From Sphagnum magellanicum (Eukaryota > Streptophyta > Sphagnopsida > Sphagnales > Sphagnaceae), in assembly GCA_021904315.1 (NCBI GenBank), contig CM038912.1, positions 8,581,061-8,645,060 on the forward strand: a DNA stretch of 64,000 bases, given 5' to 3'. Below the pieces are notes generated by a model. It saw nothing but the letters and a program-made list of their open reading frames with translations, ran no database searches and was not told where the DNA came from. Made by a program: the position numbers and the translations under genes. This document shows positions 33,257-45,851 of the stretch, one piece after another (within the stretch, counting starts at the first letter, position 1; every line of letters begins with the position of its first letter).

Positions 33257-35623
33257 AATTTGTCATCATGAAGTGGTCAATGCAACACCAATGCCTGTGG
33301 GTGGGTGGAGCAGTAGTTCTCTTCAAGTTAAGTAGCATGCTTGCATCTCCACATGATGCAAAAGCAACTTATTGTGGACATGTGAAATGTGAGGACAGTT
33401 TCATTCATGTCTGAATCAGGGTTTGGTTTTTGCAAGCAGTATGTTTCATGATCTGTGTCAAGAGAAGCCAAACTTTAGCTAGACAACACATCATGAGTGC
33501 AGAACCTGTTGTATTTATGTTGTAAGAGAAGCAGAGTGGGCTTGCAGACTGAGAGACAACAGGTTTGTCAACAGGATCTGGTCAGTCATGGCGTGAAGGG
33601 GAGGAAACAACAGGTTCTGGTCAGTCATGGCATGAAGGAGAGGAAACATCTGGACACAAGAAACAGTGAGCTCTAAAACTTATTGGCAGGATGTATGTAT
33701 CTTACATGAGGTCTTCATACTGAAGTGAGCAAAGTCAATTGCTCTTATACTGTGACCAAAACAGCTCTGAATCTGCAGGCAGCATCAATAGGTCTCCATG
33801 TTTCCTGTACAGGTTGTATCCTAGTAAGGTGTCCTCCTTAGCAATCTTCACCCTCAAAATTAGAGGGTTTCCTTCGGTATTGCAAGGAAACATGCTGGAT
33901 TCTGAATAGGGAAGACAGATTGACTAAAGATGTTTGGCCATAAGAAAAATTTCTTGGTTGAAACTGGCAGTGTTGCTAAGGTTAGATTATGATTGTGGGT
34001 AGCTCAAGGATAAATGTATAAGGTGAAGGTCACTTCTTCAGGGCTTTAGTAAACCCACTTCATAATGTAGTGTCTTATTCTTGAAAAAGTTTTGAAGGTT
34101 ACCCACAATCTCAATTGTGGTGGCAGGCTGGCCTTGATTGCAGGTTCCATGTTACATCTCGATTCATGCTTTGGGATCATACCTACAACATCTTAAGTCC
34201 AGCAGTGAGAAGCCAGGTGTGCAAGTACCAGTGGTTGAATAACAATTTTCCCCCTTCATGTCATTTATACCAGAACTTTCTCTTCAACAATATTTCTAAT
34301 GAGGTCTATTCTCATACCTTGTTTTTGTGTGGGACCAAATGGTCTGAGTATATCTGTATAGATAGTGTGTTATGTTGTGCTTGCATCCATTGCTTTGACT
34401 TCCTGGTTGAGCAAAGAATGAGTTTCACTCTAGAGACTCCCAATGTAAAATTTCAAGATATTTCCATCACAAAACTTATTGTCTGGTGCTTATCTATGGT
34501 TCTTGGGACTTGGAACTAACTGATGTTGGAACCATGCACAAGTTAAGACTCTTGAGAGATTAGAACATTCTAATTATGCAGACATTTTTGGTGTTGAAGT
34601 CTATGTGAATGGAGATTGTCACTGTGTGGCATATGCCTGCAAGGTCAGAAAATGTGTATGAGGTCACACTTTGGAGGGACTGGAAGCCTTGGGGTGTATC
34701 ATGGAATAAGAAACCATGGGCACGTTGTTTGGCAATCACACTGGAATGGTACAATGTTGGCAGCCAAGATACAACAAGAAACAAGAACATTGTGCACCTT
34801 TGACATGAGAGCTACTGTAAGATTCACAGGTGTGAGGGAAAAAGAACGCATGGTTATCTGACATGTTATCTGCATTGATGTATTATGGCTCGCAATTAGG
34901 CAGTTTCAACAGTGAGTGCATTCTGTTTGTTTAAGCTCTTATTGCACTTGAATAGGGCATGATTATTCATGTGTGTGTACTCAAGAAAACTCAGACACAT
35001 TTGGAGTGATATTGATGTCCTACAGCAGCCCAAAAAATGTGCCATGAGTATCTTGCAACCAGATTTTTGTCAAAAGAGTATGAATAGAGTCTAACTGGTG
35101 GTGTTGCATGTGAAAGGGGTGATCTAGTGAAAGGGGGAAATAGCAGGTGATATGCTTCAGAAGTTTTGAGATTCAGCTTTGGCTTTAGAAGCACCTGAAA
35201 TTGATGATGATTCTCACAGGTTGCTATTTCTTATGTCTGATGCTAGCTCTGGCATTCCTAGTGGGCTATGATTGCATTCAATTTAAATTGCAGTTGTGTC
35301 AGATGTAGCTCCATGGCTGTTGGGTATGTCCTTCACCATGTGGTGAAAGGGACATTGTTCCTTAGAAATGAACCTGCACCCCACAAGTTGGCTTCTTACA
35401 TAGTAGTTCTCAACACAGAGTCCTACTCGAGAGAAATGCATATTTGAGACTGGAGACACATGGATCTGAGATAGGAGGGCAGTGGCATCATTCTTCAGGA
35501 CGGGCTGACACTCATCTCTTCAAGCTGAAGCTGAAGTGTCATGTCTTATCATGACTGTCCATATCCTTGTGTTCTCTGTAGCAGGTAGTGGTTTTGGTAA
35601 AGTTGTGCTTTGATAGTTGATAT
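33257..35623. other. Gene-free stretch downstream of PIG-P
   Basis: No recognisable gene. Contains a short tandem duplication of about 39 bp (about 33565-33645, phrase GGTCAGTCATGGCGTGAAGG and a variant) and a moderately open stretch at 34115-34519 without family resemblance. Confidence 0.5.
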
Positions 35624-35900
35624 TTACCAGTCTTTTGTGGTATCAAATCCCCCAAAATAAACACTCTGGTGCACCACCATGCCTTGGAACTGAGGCTGGG
35701 AAGCCACTATACAGCCCCTTCAACCCATCCTTCTTGTAAATGGTTTGGATAAAGTGTAGGATGCCCTGGAATTGCCTCCCCTCTCTGTGCCCAATGTCAG
35801 CAGCAGCCAAGCATGTATGTGCAATGTCTAAGGGGTACACAAAGACCAAGCTAGTGCAACCAGCCATTGCCCTAGCCAGAAAATTTGCTGGTGCTTGAGA
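35624..35900 (-). pseudogene. ADP/ATP carrier (mitochondrial carrier) fragment
   Basis: Resembles the second repeat of mitochondrial ADP/ATP translocases: AGCTSLVFVYPLDIAHTCLA, then IYKKDGLKGLYSGF. In the carrier signature PLDxAR the Arg is replaced by His, and a second conserved Arg by Cys. After GFPASV the frame must shift by one base to continue as QGMVVHQSVYFGGFDT, ending at a stop at 35624. The other repeats of the carrier were not found nearby. This is therefore a truncated, frameshifted relic. Confidence 0.75.
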
Positions 35901-36309
35901 CAATGTCCTTGCCTTGAAGGTTTCGCCGGATGTCAACAGCAACCAATGGAAGTCCTGCATGGAAACATATAACGCTTTCCTGTTAGCAGAATGTTGTTTG
36001 TGTTTCTCCTCCTGGACAAACGAGGAAACTGAAGTACAATGCTTCATACCTCCTATACCGGAACAAATCTTCCTCAGATTGTTCAACAACTTTTTATGTC
36101 TTCTCCATAAACCTCAGGAACTCTTCAATAAGTTTTGGGGAGCTGCATGTTAGACCCACTCCCAAAAAACTGCAACTTTCAGCAGAAAGACAGTACAAAA
36201 AAAATTTCCAACAAAAATCATGGACACTTTGCAAGAGGATTCCAGTTGATGCACCTCGATACCAACACATCCTCAAAATTCAAGTTTCTGAATACAGAAT
36301 GAGTGTTTG

Positions 36310-37770
36310 TAAAAAGGTCCAAAGATATAGAATGGAACAATAAGAAGGATACATCAAGAGTAATTTTTCCTATTTCTTACATCAACACAACATCTTTACT
36401 CTATGAAACAAAACAAAATATTTCTAGTAAAGCTAGGAAAACCAGTAGCATGATTCCCCATTCTTCTGAAGTTAGAGAGAAGGCTTTAATTTGACAACTC
36501 CACATGAAATTGAAATGTTGAACTAGCATTGACTAACCATACACATAAAATCGATGCACATGTAAAAGCATTTAATTTTGATGTTTGGCCATAATAACAT
36601 TGTTTGACACCCAAATCAATATTTGTACACTGGTAGGATGTTAAATGGTTATGGTGTTAAGGGGTTGTTAGAGTTAGAGGGAGTTAAGAGTTCTCATAAT
36701 CAGAGAACTGTTGGTTCTAGTTCTTTGAAGACAATTCAGAATCCAAGAACCACTAATCCCAGTTATTTCCAAAAGAAATTAAAGGACCAATGGTTCTCAT
36801 GAAAGACCCAGCAGTTTTATGGGCTGTTGTTTGATTTCTTCCGCTCTGATTACTACCATGGTTATATATCAGAACTAGTTCTTTTGAATTTCTTGAGAGC
36901 CTCAGTTATGAATCCTAAGAACCACCATGATAACCACCATGGGTCTTCCTGCTCCTAACGGTGGCCCAACACCGGTTCAGACCAATGCACCGAAGAGCAT
37001 GATAATGGTGTAGGTCTCTAGTGACCTAATTGAAGGGACACTATGAAGTGAAAGCTCTTCTTAAGTGTCCTACCTTTCTTTGGCTAGTCTTTAGCTGAAT
37101 TGTTAAAAGATAGTCAAGGACCTTGATTTTTGATTATTGAAATTCCATGAAGATCAACTTTGTAGTTTCCAGACATAAGTGAGACACACCCATGAGGATC
37201 ATCAAAACCTTACACTCCTTGACATGAACAAAATGTGAAGATGAAATGTCCAACCACATGATTCTAACACCAATAGAACACACACAAAGTTGTTGGATTT
37301 GCATCATTTCATGTTTCTAGTAACTCAGAGAAACCAAAACCTATAGCTTGCTTCTAACCTTGACGAGTTGCAGAAAATGGCGAAAACCATTAAAACCTAA
37401 ATAAGGTGGCAATTTCTTGTTATTACAAAGTCTTAAACTTTTAGCAATTGCTTGTTGTTACAAAGTCTTAAACCCTTAAACCTTAAATAAGGTGGCAATT
37501 GGTTTTTGTTACAAAGCCCAGTAATTTGTCTCCCTGACGTAAACCAACATGGACGATCCAAACAACAAACACTTGCAATACTTCCTTCATTTCTGAGCAA
37601 CTCAAACCCAAGACTCCTTAAAGTGAGATAATTCATGGTCAAAGTTAGATCAACATAATATTACTTAATGTCAACTCTATGAACCTTGGTCATTTCCCAA
37701 GATTGAAGTATAGTGCATCATCATCCACCAAGAAACCTCATTAAAAGGTGCTTTAAAAGTCCTTACTATT
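36310..37770. other. AT-rich, gene-free DNA
   Basis: No coding unit recognised; a short duplicated phrase (AATAAGGTGGCAATT, about 37400-37420 and 37485-37500) is visible. Confidence 0.5.
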
Positions 37771-37772
37771 TG

Positions 37773-38985
37773 AACAAATGGAACCAAGCATGAAATCTAT
37801 TACCTTTTTGAGAAAGAACAAACCAAAAGGAACTACATAGAATGAGCGGTTCCTTTAGTTCCTTTCTTTCCCACAAGAGTAAAAATAAATGTATCATTAA
37901 ATAAAATTATTTTTATGATATGGATTTAAATTTCAAAAAAGAAATCACTAAAAACAATGACATTATATATGTAAATATTTTGATGCCATGAAAGTTTATG
38001 GAATAAAAAATATGATAAATATAAATGTAGCTATGTCATATTGATATGAGATCGTATTTACTATTATATAATATGTTCAATGGAAACTTAATTTTTGAAA
38101 CTTCTTCAAACATCAAATTTGTCATTTGGCAAATTTTATAATGTACATTAATATATGTAAAAGCTCCAAATCTTACTAATTAAACAAATGGAATGAGAAT
38201 TAAAATTGGGTACCTTGTTGGGAAGGAAAGGATCAAAAGGAACTAGATAGAGTGATTCATTTAATTCTTTTTTTTCCCAAAATGGTAACAAGTTGATTGT
38301 ATTATATCAAATAAATATTAAATATATTTATTTCTATGATATGCAAAATGTTTTGAAAATCAAATCACATTATTTCATTGAGATTTTTCTTTCAAATATC
38401 ATGAATTTTGAGGCAATTAAAATAGCATAAATGTCATGATGGCATTTTGAAATGAAATTTTATTTCCTCTTTAAAATAAAAATACAACACGTTTGATATA
38501 AGTGTATTTTTTGGAATATTTTCAAATTTCAAATTTATCAAATTTTATAATGCATATTGATATACATAAATCTTTATTAATCAAACAAATGGAATGAAAC
38601 ATTAATTTTGAAACCTTTTTGGGGGAAAAAGGACTTGGCAAAAGGATCTTGCTATAATAGTTCCATATAATGTTTTTCTTTCCCAAAAAAGTACAATTTT
38701 GCATTATTTTATACATTATTTTATTTAAGGTTTATATATTTCTATACATTTGATAAAAATCTAAAAATTCAAAAAAAGATAATGTTATTTCCTCAAAAAT
38801 AAGACTTTTTTAATATTATGAATTTTGGTGCAATTAAAAAATCATGGATATAAATGTAATGATGGAAATTTCAATTGATATTTTACTTTTTATTTTAAAT
38901 AAGGATATAATGTGTTCAACGTAAATCTTAAATCATTTGTCTTTTGGAAAACATTTAATGTGAATTTTTTATTCTACATAATTAT
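37773..38985 (+). repeat. Diverged ~400-bp tandem repeat, three units
   Basis: Units start at AACAAATGGAA near 37773, 38183 and 38584 (spacing 410 and 401). Each follows the same order of blocks: a CCTTTTTG-like phrase, AAAAGGAACTA, ATAGAGTG, a TTCTTTCCCA phrase, TTTCTATGATATG and long AT runs. Divergence is high, so the array is old. No coding potential. Confidence 0.7.
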
Positions 38986-39388
38986 ATTGTACATTGGTAT
39001 CAATGAATTTTTTTTTCAATTTCATGATATAGTGTCATTGGCTACCATTCGAAAAAAGGTTTAACAATAAATGGCAAAAAGACATGAAATACAATATAAT
39101 TTTTTATAATCTTGTTTTTATTTGGCATAAGAAGAGGTCTTCTAAATCAAGCAAACCCAACACAAAACCCCTACTTGTTTGATGAATTTTTTTATACATC
39201 TTATTTGGATCAATCATTGTTTTTGGGTGAGGTCCTTAAATTTGCATAAAAATCACCTATTAATTTTCATAAAATGCAAGCTACTTTTAATGTTAAGATG
39301 TTATAAATAGGCTTGTTCTAGACCCAAGTGAATGAATAATCCTTTCCTATAAGTATGACCCAACAAATGAACACAATATCATCGAACT

Positions 39389-40216
39389 TGTTAGAGTGAT
39401 AGTTAATTTTTTACGCACTCCCAAGTCCCTTGTTGAACCCACTTGAGGGTCCAACTGCGTGTAGTTGCGGAAAGTTGCGACTTAAAGGGCGCTCCTGACT
39501 TCTAACACTAAAAAGGGGTAGAGGAACGTGCTAGAAGTCCCGGGATTAGACTAGGAAGATGGACTGGAAAATCAAGCTTGAATCTGCATCCAAAACCAAC
39601 CACAAGAGGGTTAGTTAGCATTTGGGAACACACTTGGGTGTTGGGACAAGCCACGGGCACTTTTACACACAAGACTCACCACCGCCCGGACTCGGGGGAA
39701 GCCACCACCTTCCCCCATATACTATACTCTGCAGCTCTCCGCCGAGGCTACATCCAAATGGCTCTTTTTCCCGGGACTCCCAAGTTGGAGTCCCGAAATT
39801 GTCCCGGGTTGCAGTCTCGGGACTTTGGACGGTCATAGCTCCTCGCCCCGAACTTGGATCAAAACGAGCTCTAAACCAAAGTTATAGCTCTCATCGAGAG
39901 CTTTCCAACATCGTGTCGCACTTCTTGAGGCAACGTCGGGAAGAGGTCGATTCCCGACTTTTAGTGGTCAGAAGTCAAACTGGCAGTTCTTTTGCCCATA
40001 ACTTGGGCTACAAATGTCCAAATGGCCAATGCGAGCCATTTTGGGCATCTACACTTTAAAAGCTTTCCATTGGTATAAAGAACGCACCAAGGAGAAGAGA
40101 TTTGACCCTTTAAATCATCTTCTGAGTTTTCAGGAGTCTTGGAGGACTCCATTTTCCCACTTTTGGGAATGTGAGTTGCATTCTCACACTTAGCCCCAAA
40201 GTGGGGTTGTGACACA
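39389..40216. repeat. GC-rich island in AT-rich DNA, candidate solo LTR
   Basis: About 830 bp of clearly higher GC begins TGTTAGAGTGATAG and ends near GGTTGTGACACA, the TG...CA pattern of an LTR. It contains repeated CCCGGGACT / GGAGTCCCG phrases and no protein family I recognise. No convincing target-site duplication or matching second LTR was found, so the call is tentative. Confidence 0.35.
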
Positions 40217-43200
40217 ATCAAATCCTTTCAAGTTGTATTTAATGTTCACAACTTTTGAAAATGTTCAAGGTGAGATTATTAGTGAATATTTTTGTTAATT
40301 TCATTTTAAAACAAAGGAGGTTTCATGTTTCAATATTGGGGTGAAACACTATATAATATGTTTGGAAGAACACTTTGGGCAACAATATCATTTGCAAGCA
40401 TAAAATTAACATCCCATTAATCCTTGCCATGACTTACACAATGGTAAATCATAAAATTAATCATGGGGTTCATTTGATATTCTTAACTTTTTGGTTATTC
40501 AATTATCTAACCAACAAATCAAATTCGGATATTTTTAACAATATATAAAGGCTATTCATGCACACATGCATAAAAAAAAAGGAAAATAATGTTGAAAAAA
40601 TAACCTTTACACGTATATATGTCACAATATGCAATAAATTCAAACTAATGCAATGTAATGAACTCCACTGTTGTGTAAGCTATGGATTTTTTAAAAATTT
40701 TGTAAGCCTCATTTATAAACTATAACATCATAATAATTTGGTAAATCCAAGTCTTACATATACAAAGTGAAAGGTTTATGTTCTTACTAAAGATCGACAA
40801 GATATTTCACCTGAAATCCTATGTTTCATTCAATGATTTTTTAAGTTTCTACTAAATATTTAATTTGTAAAAACTTCTAACAAGTTGCTACATGTCATAA
40901 TGTACATAATTTTTGTGTTAGGGTTCATTATTTACAAGACAACCTTGAATCATTATAATTAAATATAGGTAGGTGAAATAAACTTCGTTATAAAAATGTT
41001 TAATTCATAATGGTTTCCATTTTGAAACCTGCCATTGTATTTTTAAAATTAATATTCACATGCACATTATAATTATTTATCACAAAAATTTATTTATTTA
41101 TTACAATTTTGTGATAACATTGATAGATAGAAAAAATATTTAAAAATATTAATTTGGTGAAATTTTGTAAATAAATTTTTTGTATGTATCTACAAATTTA
41201 ATTATATGATTCACTAAAATTATAAAAATTTTAATTTCAATTTAATCAAAAGTCGGTTTTATGACTCTAATACACATTTGAGATTCAAATCATTGTTATT
41301 TTGGTAAATATAGTCATAATTATGAATTAATGTTTATAATTATGATTATAAATAAATATGTTGTATCTACTTATATAATATCCTTGGGGGTCGTCCTTTC
41401 CATATCCGTCCCATCATTCGTCCATCCAAGTTCCTCATCCCGGAAGAAGAAAATGATGGAACGGGAGGACGACGATGACTCATGGCGATGGTAGCAGTTT
41501 ATCCACACAAGTTCTGATCTTGCTACTGTTGCTATTGTTGCACAAGGAGAACATCAAGAGGCCTAGCGCGTGAGTACAACTGGTATATATATAAAATATG
41601 TTGTCATATTGAAGTAATGGACTTTGTTTGACCAAGTTTTCAAAAAACATTACATATCAATATTATTAATTTTATATCGAAAGCCTAATTTAGTTTGGTT
41701 TAACATAATTTAATCCCCAACATTTAGACACTAACATTGTCACAATGAACAAATAATGAACATGTAAGTTATTTTGACATCCCCTAATTTATGAAAATAT
41801 GCAAAAACATATTTTTTTGCTTTCTTACCGTCATTTTTTTAATGTACTTGCACAAGTTAAAATGGAAAAATTACATGAAAAAAAAATGTTGAAGCATATG
41901 CTTATGGGAGGGTCAAGTTTCTTTATGGAAAAGTCCCTTCATCCAACATTAACTTCATTTATGAACAAATTAAATGATCTTTTCTCGCCATAATTATTAA
42001 GGGATGCAATTCAAATTAACAAGAATTATTTTTGTGCAATGGGCTTAACAAAAATTATAAGTCCATCATTCACAAAAATGATAATATGAATTTTTTTATG
42101 CTGACATGATTTGTTTAAAGTGCAATTTAACCCATATTTTATTTTATTGGTGCTTTAAATTTAAAAACATTTTTTTTATGTACATATTAAGTTCCAACAA
42201 AATTTATTATTTTACTTTGAACAAAAAACTAACATGGACAAAGTGACGAAGGTCATTTTTTTTTAGTGGGGTATAGTTTATTTTTCCAACCCCGTAGTGG
42301 TATTATCTTATTAATGGATTCATCATTCTTCACTCATTACATTGCATTTGTCTTTGACCATGCTCATCACTTACCACATTATCATCAATAAGTTTGGTTT
42401 CAATGAAAACATAAACATCATAAATGTTTGAGCAATTTGCAAGTGTATTAAAAAAATCATTTGATAAATTTGTTGCCTTGGATATGGTGGAATCAATATT
42501 TTCCAAGATGATTGCTTTGACTTTGGCCAATTGTTTGGAGTGCAAATTGATTTCACGTTGTTTACAAATATATTCAATTAACTGTCGTGACATGACATGT
42601 GGTACAGCATAAAAGGCCACCCTTACCATGTTATATATTAAAGCAACAGTGGTGTCTATCTGTTTGTCCGGGCAGTGCCTTGAAATTTTTTGCATTCACT
42701 GCTTGTTCCCTGTGGTGTGCTTTGTAAAAGGGGGGGGGGGGGCCCGGGTAAATTAAGGAATTTCTTGATTTGAGAATTTCGATCTTTGTGATAGTTATTA
42801 CCCAACTGACAACTAATGGACCTGGCACGGGAGAGGTTCAGGTTCAGGCATCTAGTGGATGGATGGTGCATCGGTGGGTGAATCACTCTGGCCCAGTGTG
42901 ATCCGATGTAAACAATTTTTTAGCACTACTATGTTTTATATGTTTGACAATGAATATTGAAATAATATGTTTTAAATTTTCAAATTTTGAAAAAAATTAC
43001 AAAACACATGGATGAAGCATTGTGAAATGTTAATATCAATTAATAATGAAGTTCAGATATTCAAAAACGAGGATTAACCCACCATTTTAAAAACAATGTT
43101 TTTCATTCAATGTTATAAAGGTTGAGTTAGGTTGTGTGAAACAAATGTGAACAAAAGCCCTACATGAAACCCATATTGTAATACTATTAATCAATATTAT

Positions 43201-43860
43201 TAACTAACATTAACATAATTTTTAACATTTGAAAACAATTTGAAAACAATTACTATGACACAAAACGTTTCATTGTAAATGTGTCATTTTATGTCCATGA
43301 TCCTAGTTGTATAATGTGTTTAAATTCAATTAGAATGCAAGTGTCTTCACACTATTTTTAAAAGTTTAAGGAGTCATATTGATTAACTCCATTGCCAAAT
43401 TTTTGGAAACATGGAAATTCCCCTAGATGCAACTATTCTATTTTTAATGACATTCTAAAAATATTTAAGCTTAATTCAAATGGTTACGGCATACATGTTT
43501 AATCTTGATTATAGTTTGTCTTATTTTCAAACATTTAAATTTAACTATAATTTACATTTTAATTAAAATGTGTTTCACTTTGATTACGATTTATACCCTT
43601 TTTTGAAACATGCACATTAATGATGACTTATTTTCTCATCAAAATGCACTTTACCTTGCTATGATTTGTGTTTTATCCTTATGTTTTTCATCATAAATTT
43701 AATTATGGCTTACCTTATTGTCAAAATGTGCTTAGATTTTAATGACATTTTAATAATTCCTTTAAAATGCAAACCAAAATTCAATATGTATTTTAAATAA
43801 TGAAAGTTTTGTTTTAGTATAATTTAATAAAAATGTTTAGAATTAACCACAAATTAATTC
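40217..43860. other. AT-rich DNA without recognised gene
   Basis: Very AT-rich. Holds a run of 13 G followed by CCCGGG near 42730-42748 and a minus-strand open stretch at 42330-42695 (about 120 residues) that I could not assign to any family; its low complexity and surroundings suggest transposon debris. Confidence 0.5.
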
Positions 43861-43867
43861 ATAAACT

Positions 43868-44400
43868 TCACTTCATACATTCAAATCTTATATATACCAT
43901 TACATCCATCAAATCTTGAAAAACCTTCCAAAGCAAAATAACCCACATTACTTCCAATTCTACATTATTTTGAAAACCCGTATCCTTTAAAGGTTTAAAA
44001 TTCGCAATAAAAAAGGTCCACACCAATTTACTTTTAATCATACAAAAATGCCTCAACATACATTCATTGTATTTACATTGGGTTAAATAAATCATTTAGT
44101 CTTGTCAAACATGATTCATTTGTACCACAAAAAATATTAAATTTAATTCAAATTTACCTTTTCGAACTTCTTCAAAATATGTTTTTAAAAAACTAATGCA
44201 TTAAATGTCAAAATGGAATCATGAACATACAAAGTTATGATCACAACAAAATCTCTTTTGAATTTTTTGAAACAAATGTTATGGTCAACAAAAGTCCCTT
44301 TCAAGCTCCTCAAACAAATATATGCACCAATATTGTAAAAACCATATAAAAATTTCAAAAGTTTATATACCAAATTTCACTACCTTTATTCACAAAACTT
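43868..44400 (-). mobile_element. Ty1-copia reverse-transcriptase remnant
   Basis: Minus-strand segments match the copia RT layout in order: KLLKFLYGF, then CFKKFKRDFVVIITLYVHD, where the catalytic YVDD has become YVHD, then (after a frame change) YLTQCKYNECMLRHFCM and LMDVMVYIRF, equivalent to LSQxKYxxxxLxxFxM and LMYxMxxTRPD. Several frame breaks and missing conserved residues show it is inactive. Confidence 0.72.
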
Positions 44401-45113
44401 TCAAAGGTTACAAATATATGTCTTTTAAAATATTTACATTAAGAAAAAAGATTTTAACATTCATTTGGTGCACTTCAAAATCTTGATTTATTAACTTGAA
44501 TTGATTACATTTAAACAATAGTGCAAAAAAATTTCATTGACATCAATACCTTCAACTTATGAAGAACCCCAGAGCCAACAAATGGACTTTATGCCTTGTT
44601 AGATGACTAATGGCATTAATACTTGATCTTGAATATCTGTTTGTAATTTATTAATTTACGACTTAGTGGAAGAAAAGTAAATGTCTTTAACAATTAACAT
44701 CTATTACCTTGTAGAATGGTTGAATACTTATTCATAAGACCACATTTCAACAATTATTCACATATTTAATCCATAACCAATTCATCAATACAAATATTAA
44801 ATAAAACCACCAAAGAATGGCAAACCCCCCAAAAACATAAATACCAAATCTCCATAAAAAATTGAATGATCAATGTTTGTTAATTAATCAACCATCATAC
44901 AAGCTCATCAATGTGAATTTGGACCAAATTCATGCATTTTCCATCTTAAGATTCCAAAGTTCTTGATGCAACTATAACCTATTGTCAACATGTTTTTAAA
45001 ATGTTATTCAAAGATTGTTTCAAAGTTTTTTACACTCTTTACACATGTTACATGATGTAAGAGAAAATTAATGACATTTTAAAATATTCTCTCACAAACC
45101 AACTTGTTTTTCT

Positions 45114-45326
45114 TCACAAACAAATGATGTTCATAACAACTTGCTTAAAGAACAATTCTTTCAACCTCAATGTTTGGCGACAATCTATTCTAAAGTGATG
45201 TCTCACGAAACAATTTGATGCAAAACAAAATACAACTTCAGCTTTCAAGTATAAAAAATAACCCCATAGGAAGTTTCTCCATGGTTCAAACATCATAAGT
45301 ACATGGCATGAATGTGAATAGACCAA
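45114..45326 (-). mobile_element. Ty1-copia integrase remnant
   Basis: The minus-strand reading WGYFLYLKAEVVFCF followed by a decayed LRSDxGGEY-like part resembles the integrase core of copia elements. It lies upstream (in minus-strand sense) of the RT remnant at 43868-44400, the INT-before-RT order of Ty1-copia. LTRs were not identified. Confidence 0.55.
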
Positions 45327-45799
45327 TATTGAAAAACAAACACAAAAAACTTTGAATGAATAATGATTGCATACAATTTAAATTTTCATTCTTTCAAGAA
45401 CAATCAAGCTTTGATATCATGTTTGAAATTGACAATGAATCAATGAGAGAAGAAAAATGAATAAAAAACAGATTTCCAACAAGTCTCTATCAATCATTAG
45501 AATCGCACAAGCTATTTCAAATTTTATTATTCACCCCCAAGCTATGATTTATTATTAAATGAACATCCCACATTCAAATGTTACTTTCCCAAAAAATGCA
45601 CAAATGCATGCACACATAATATTTAACATTAATATCATTAACTAAAAATAACTAAAACATAAAAATATCAAAATGAAACATTAATATCCAAATTAAAAAT
45701 AACTTCATAAAATCTTGACATCCAAAATATCGTACATAAAACTAATAATCAATAGAATTTGTTGAAATTTTTGTAAAATAAAAATCACTTAAACAACTT

Positions 45800-45801
<2 letters not shown>

Positions 45802-45849
<48 letters not shown>
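45802..45849. repeat. (AT)24 microsatellite
   Basis: Uninterrupted alternating AT for 48 bases. Confidence 0.97.

Positions 45850-45851
<2 letters not shown>

Noticed and set aside
37773-38985. Regularly spaced repeats as a possible CRISPR array
   Set aside because: Units are about 400 bp and diverged, without short identical repeats; the window is plant nuclear DNA.
39578-40059. Overlapping open frames in the GC-rich island
   Set aside because: They reflect high GC and few stops; translations lack any domain signature.
42330-42695. 120-residue minus-strand frame in AT-rich DNA
   Set aside because: Looks protein-like in parts but matches no family I know; a profile search would decide, so it is not called as a gene.
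42730-42748. G run followed by CCCGGG as a G-quadruplex or regulatory signal
   Set aside because: An isolated homopolymer in gene-free DNA, prone to sequencing error; no functional context.
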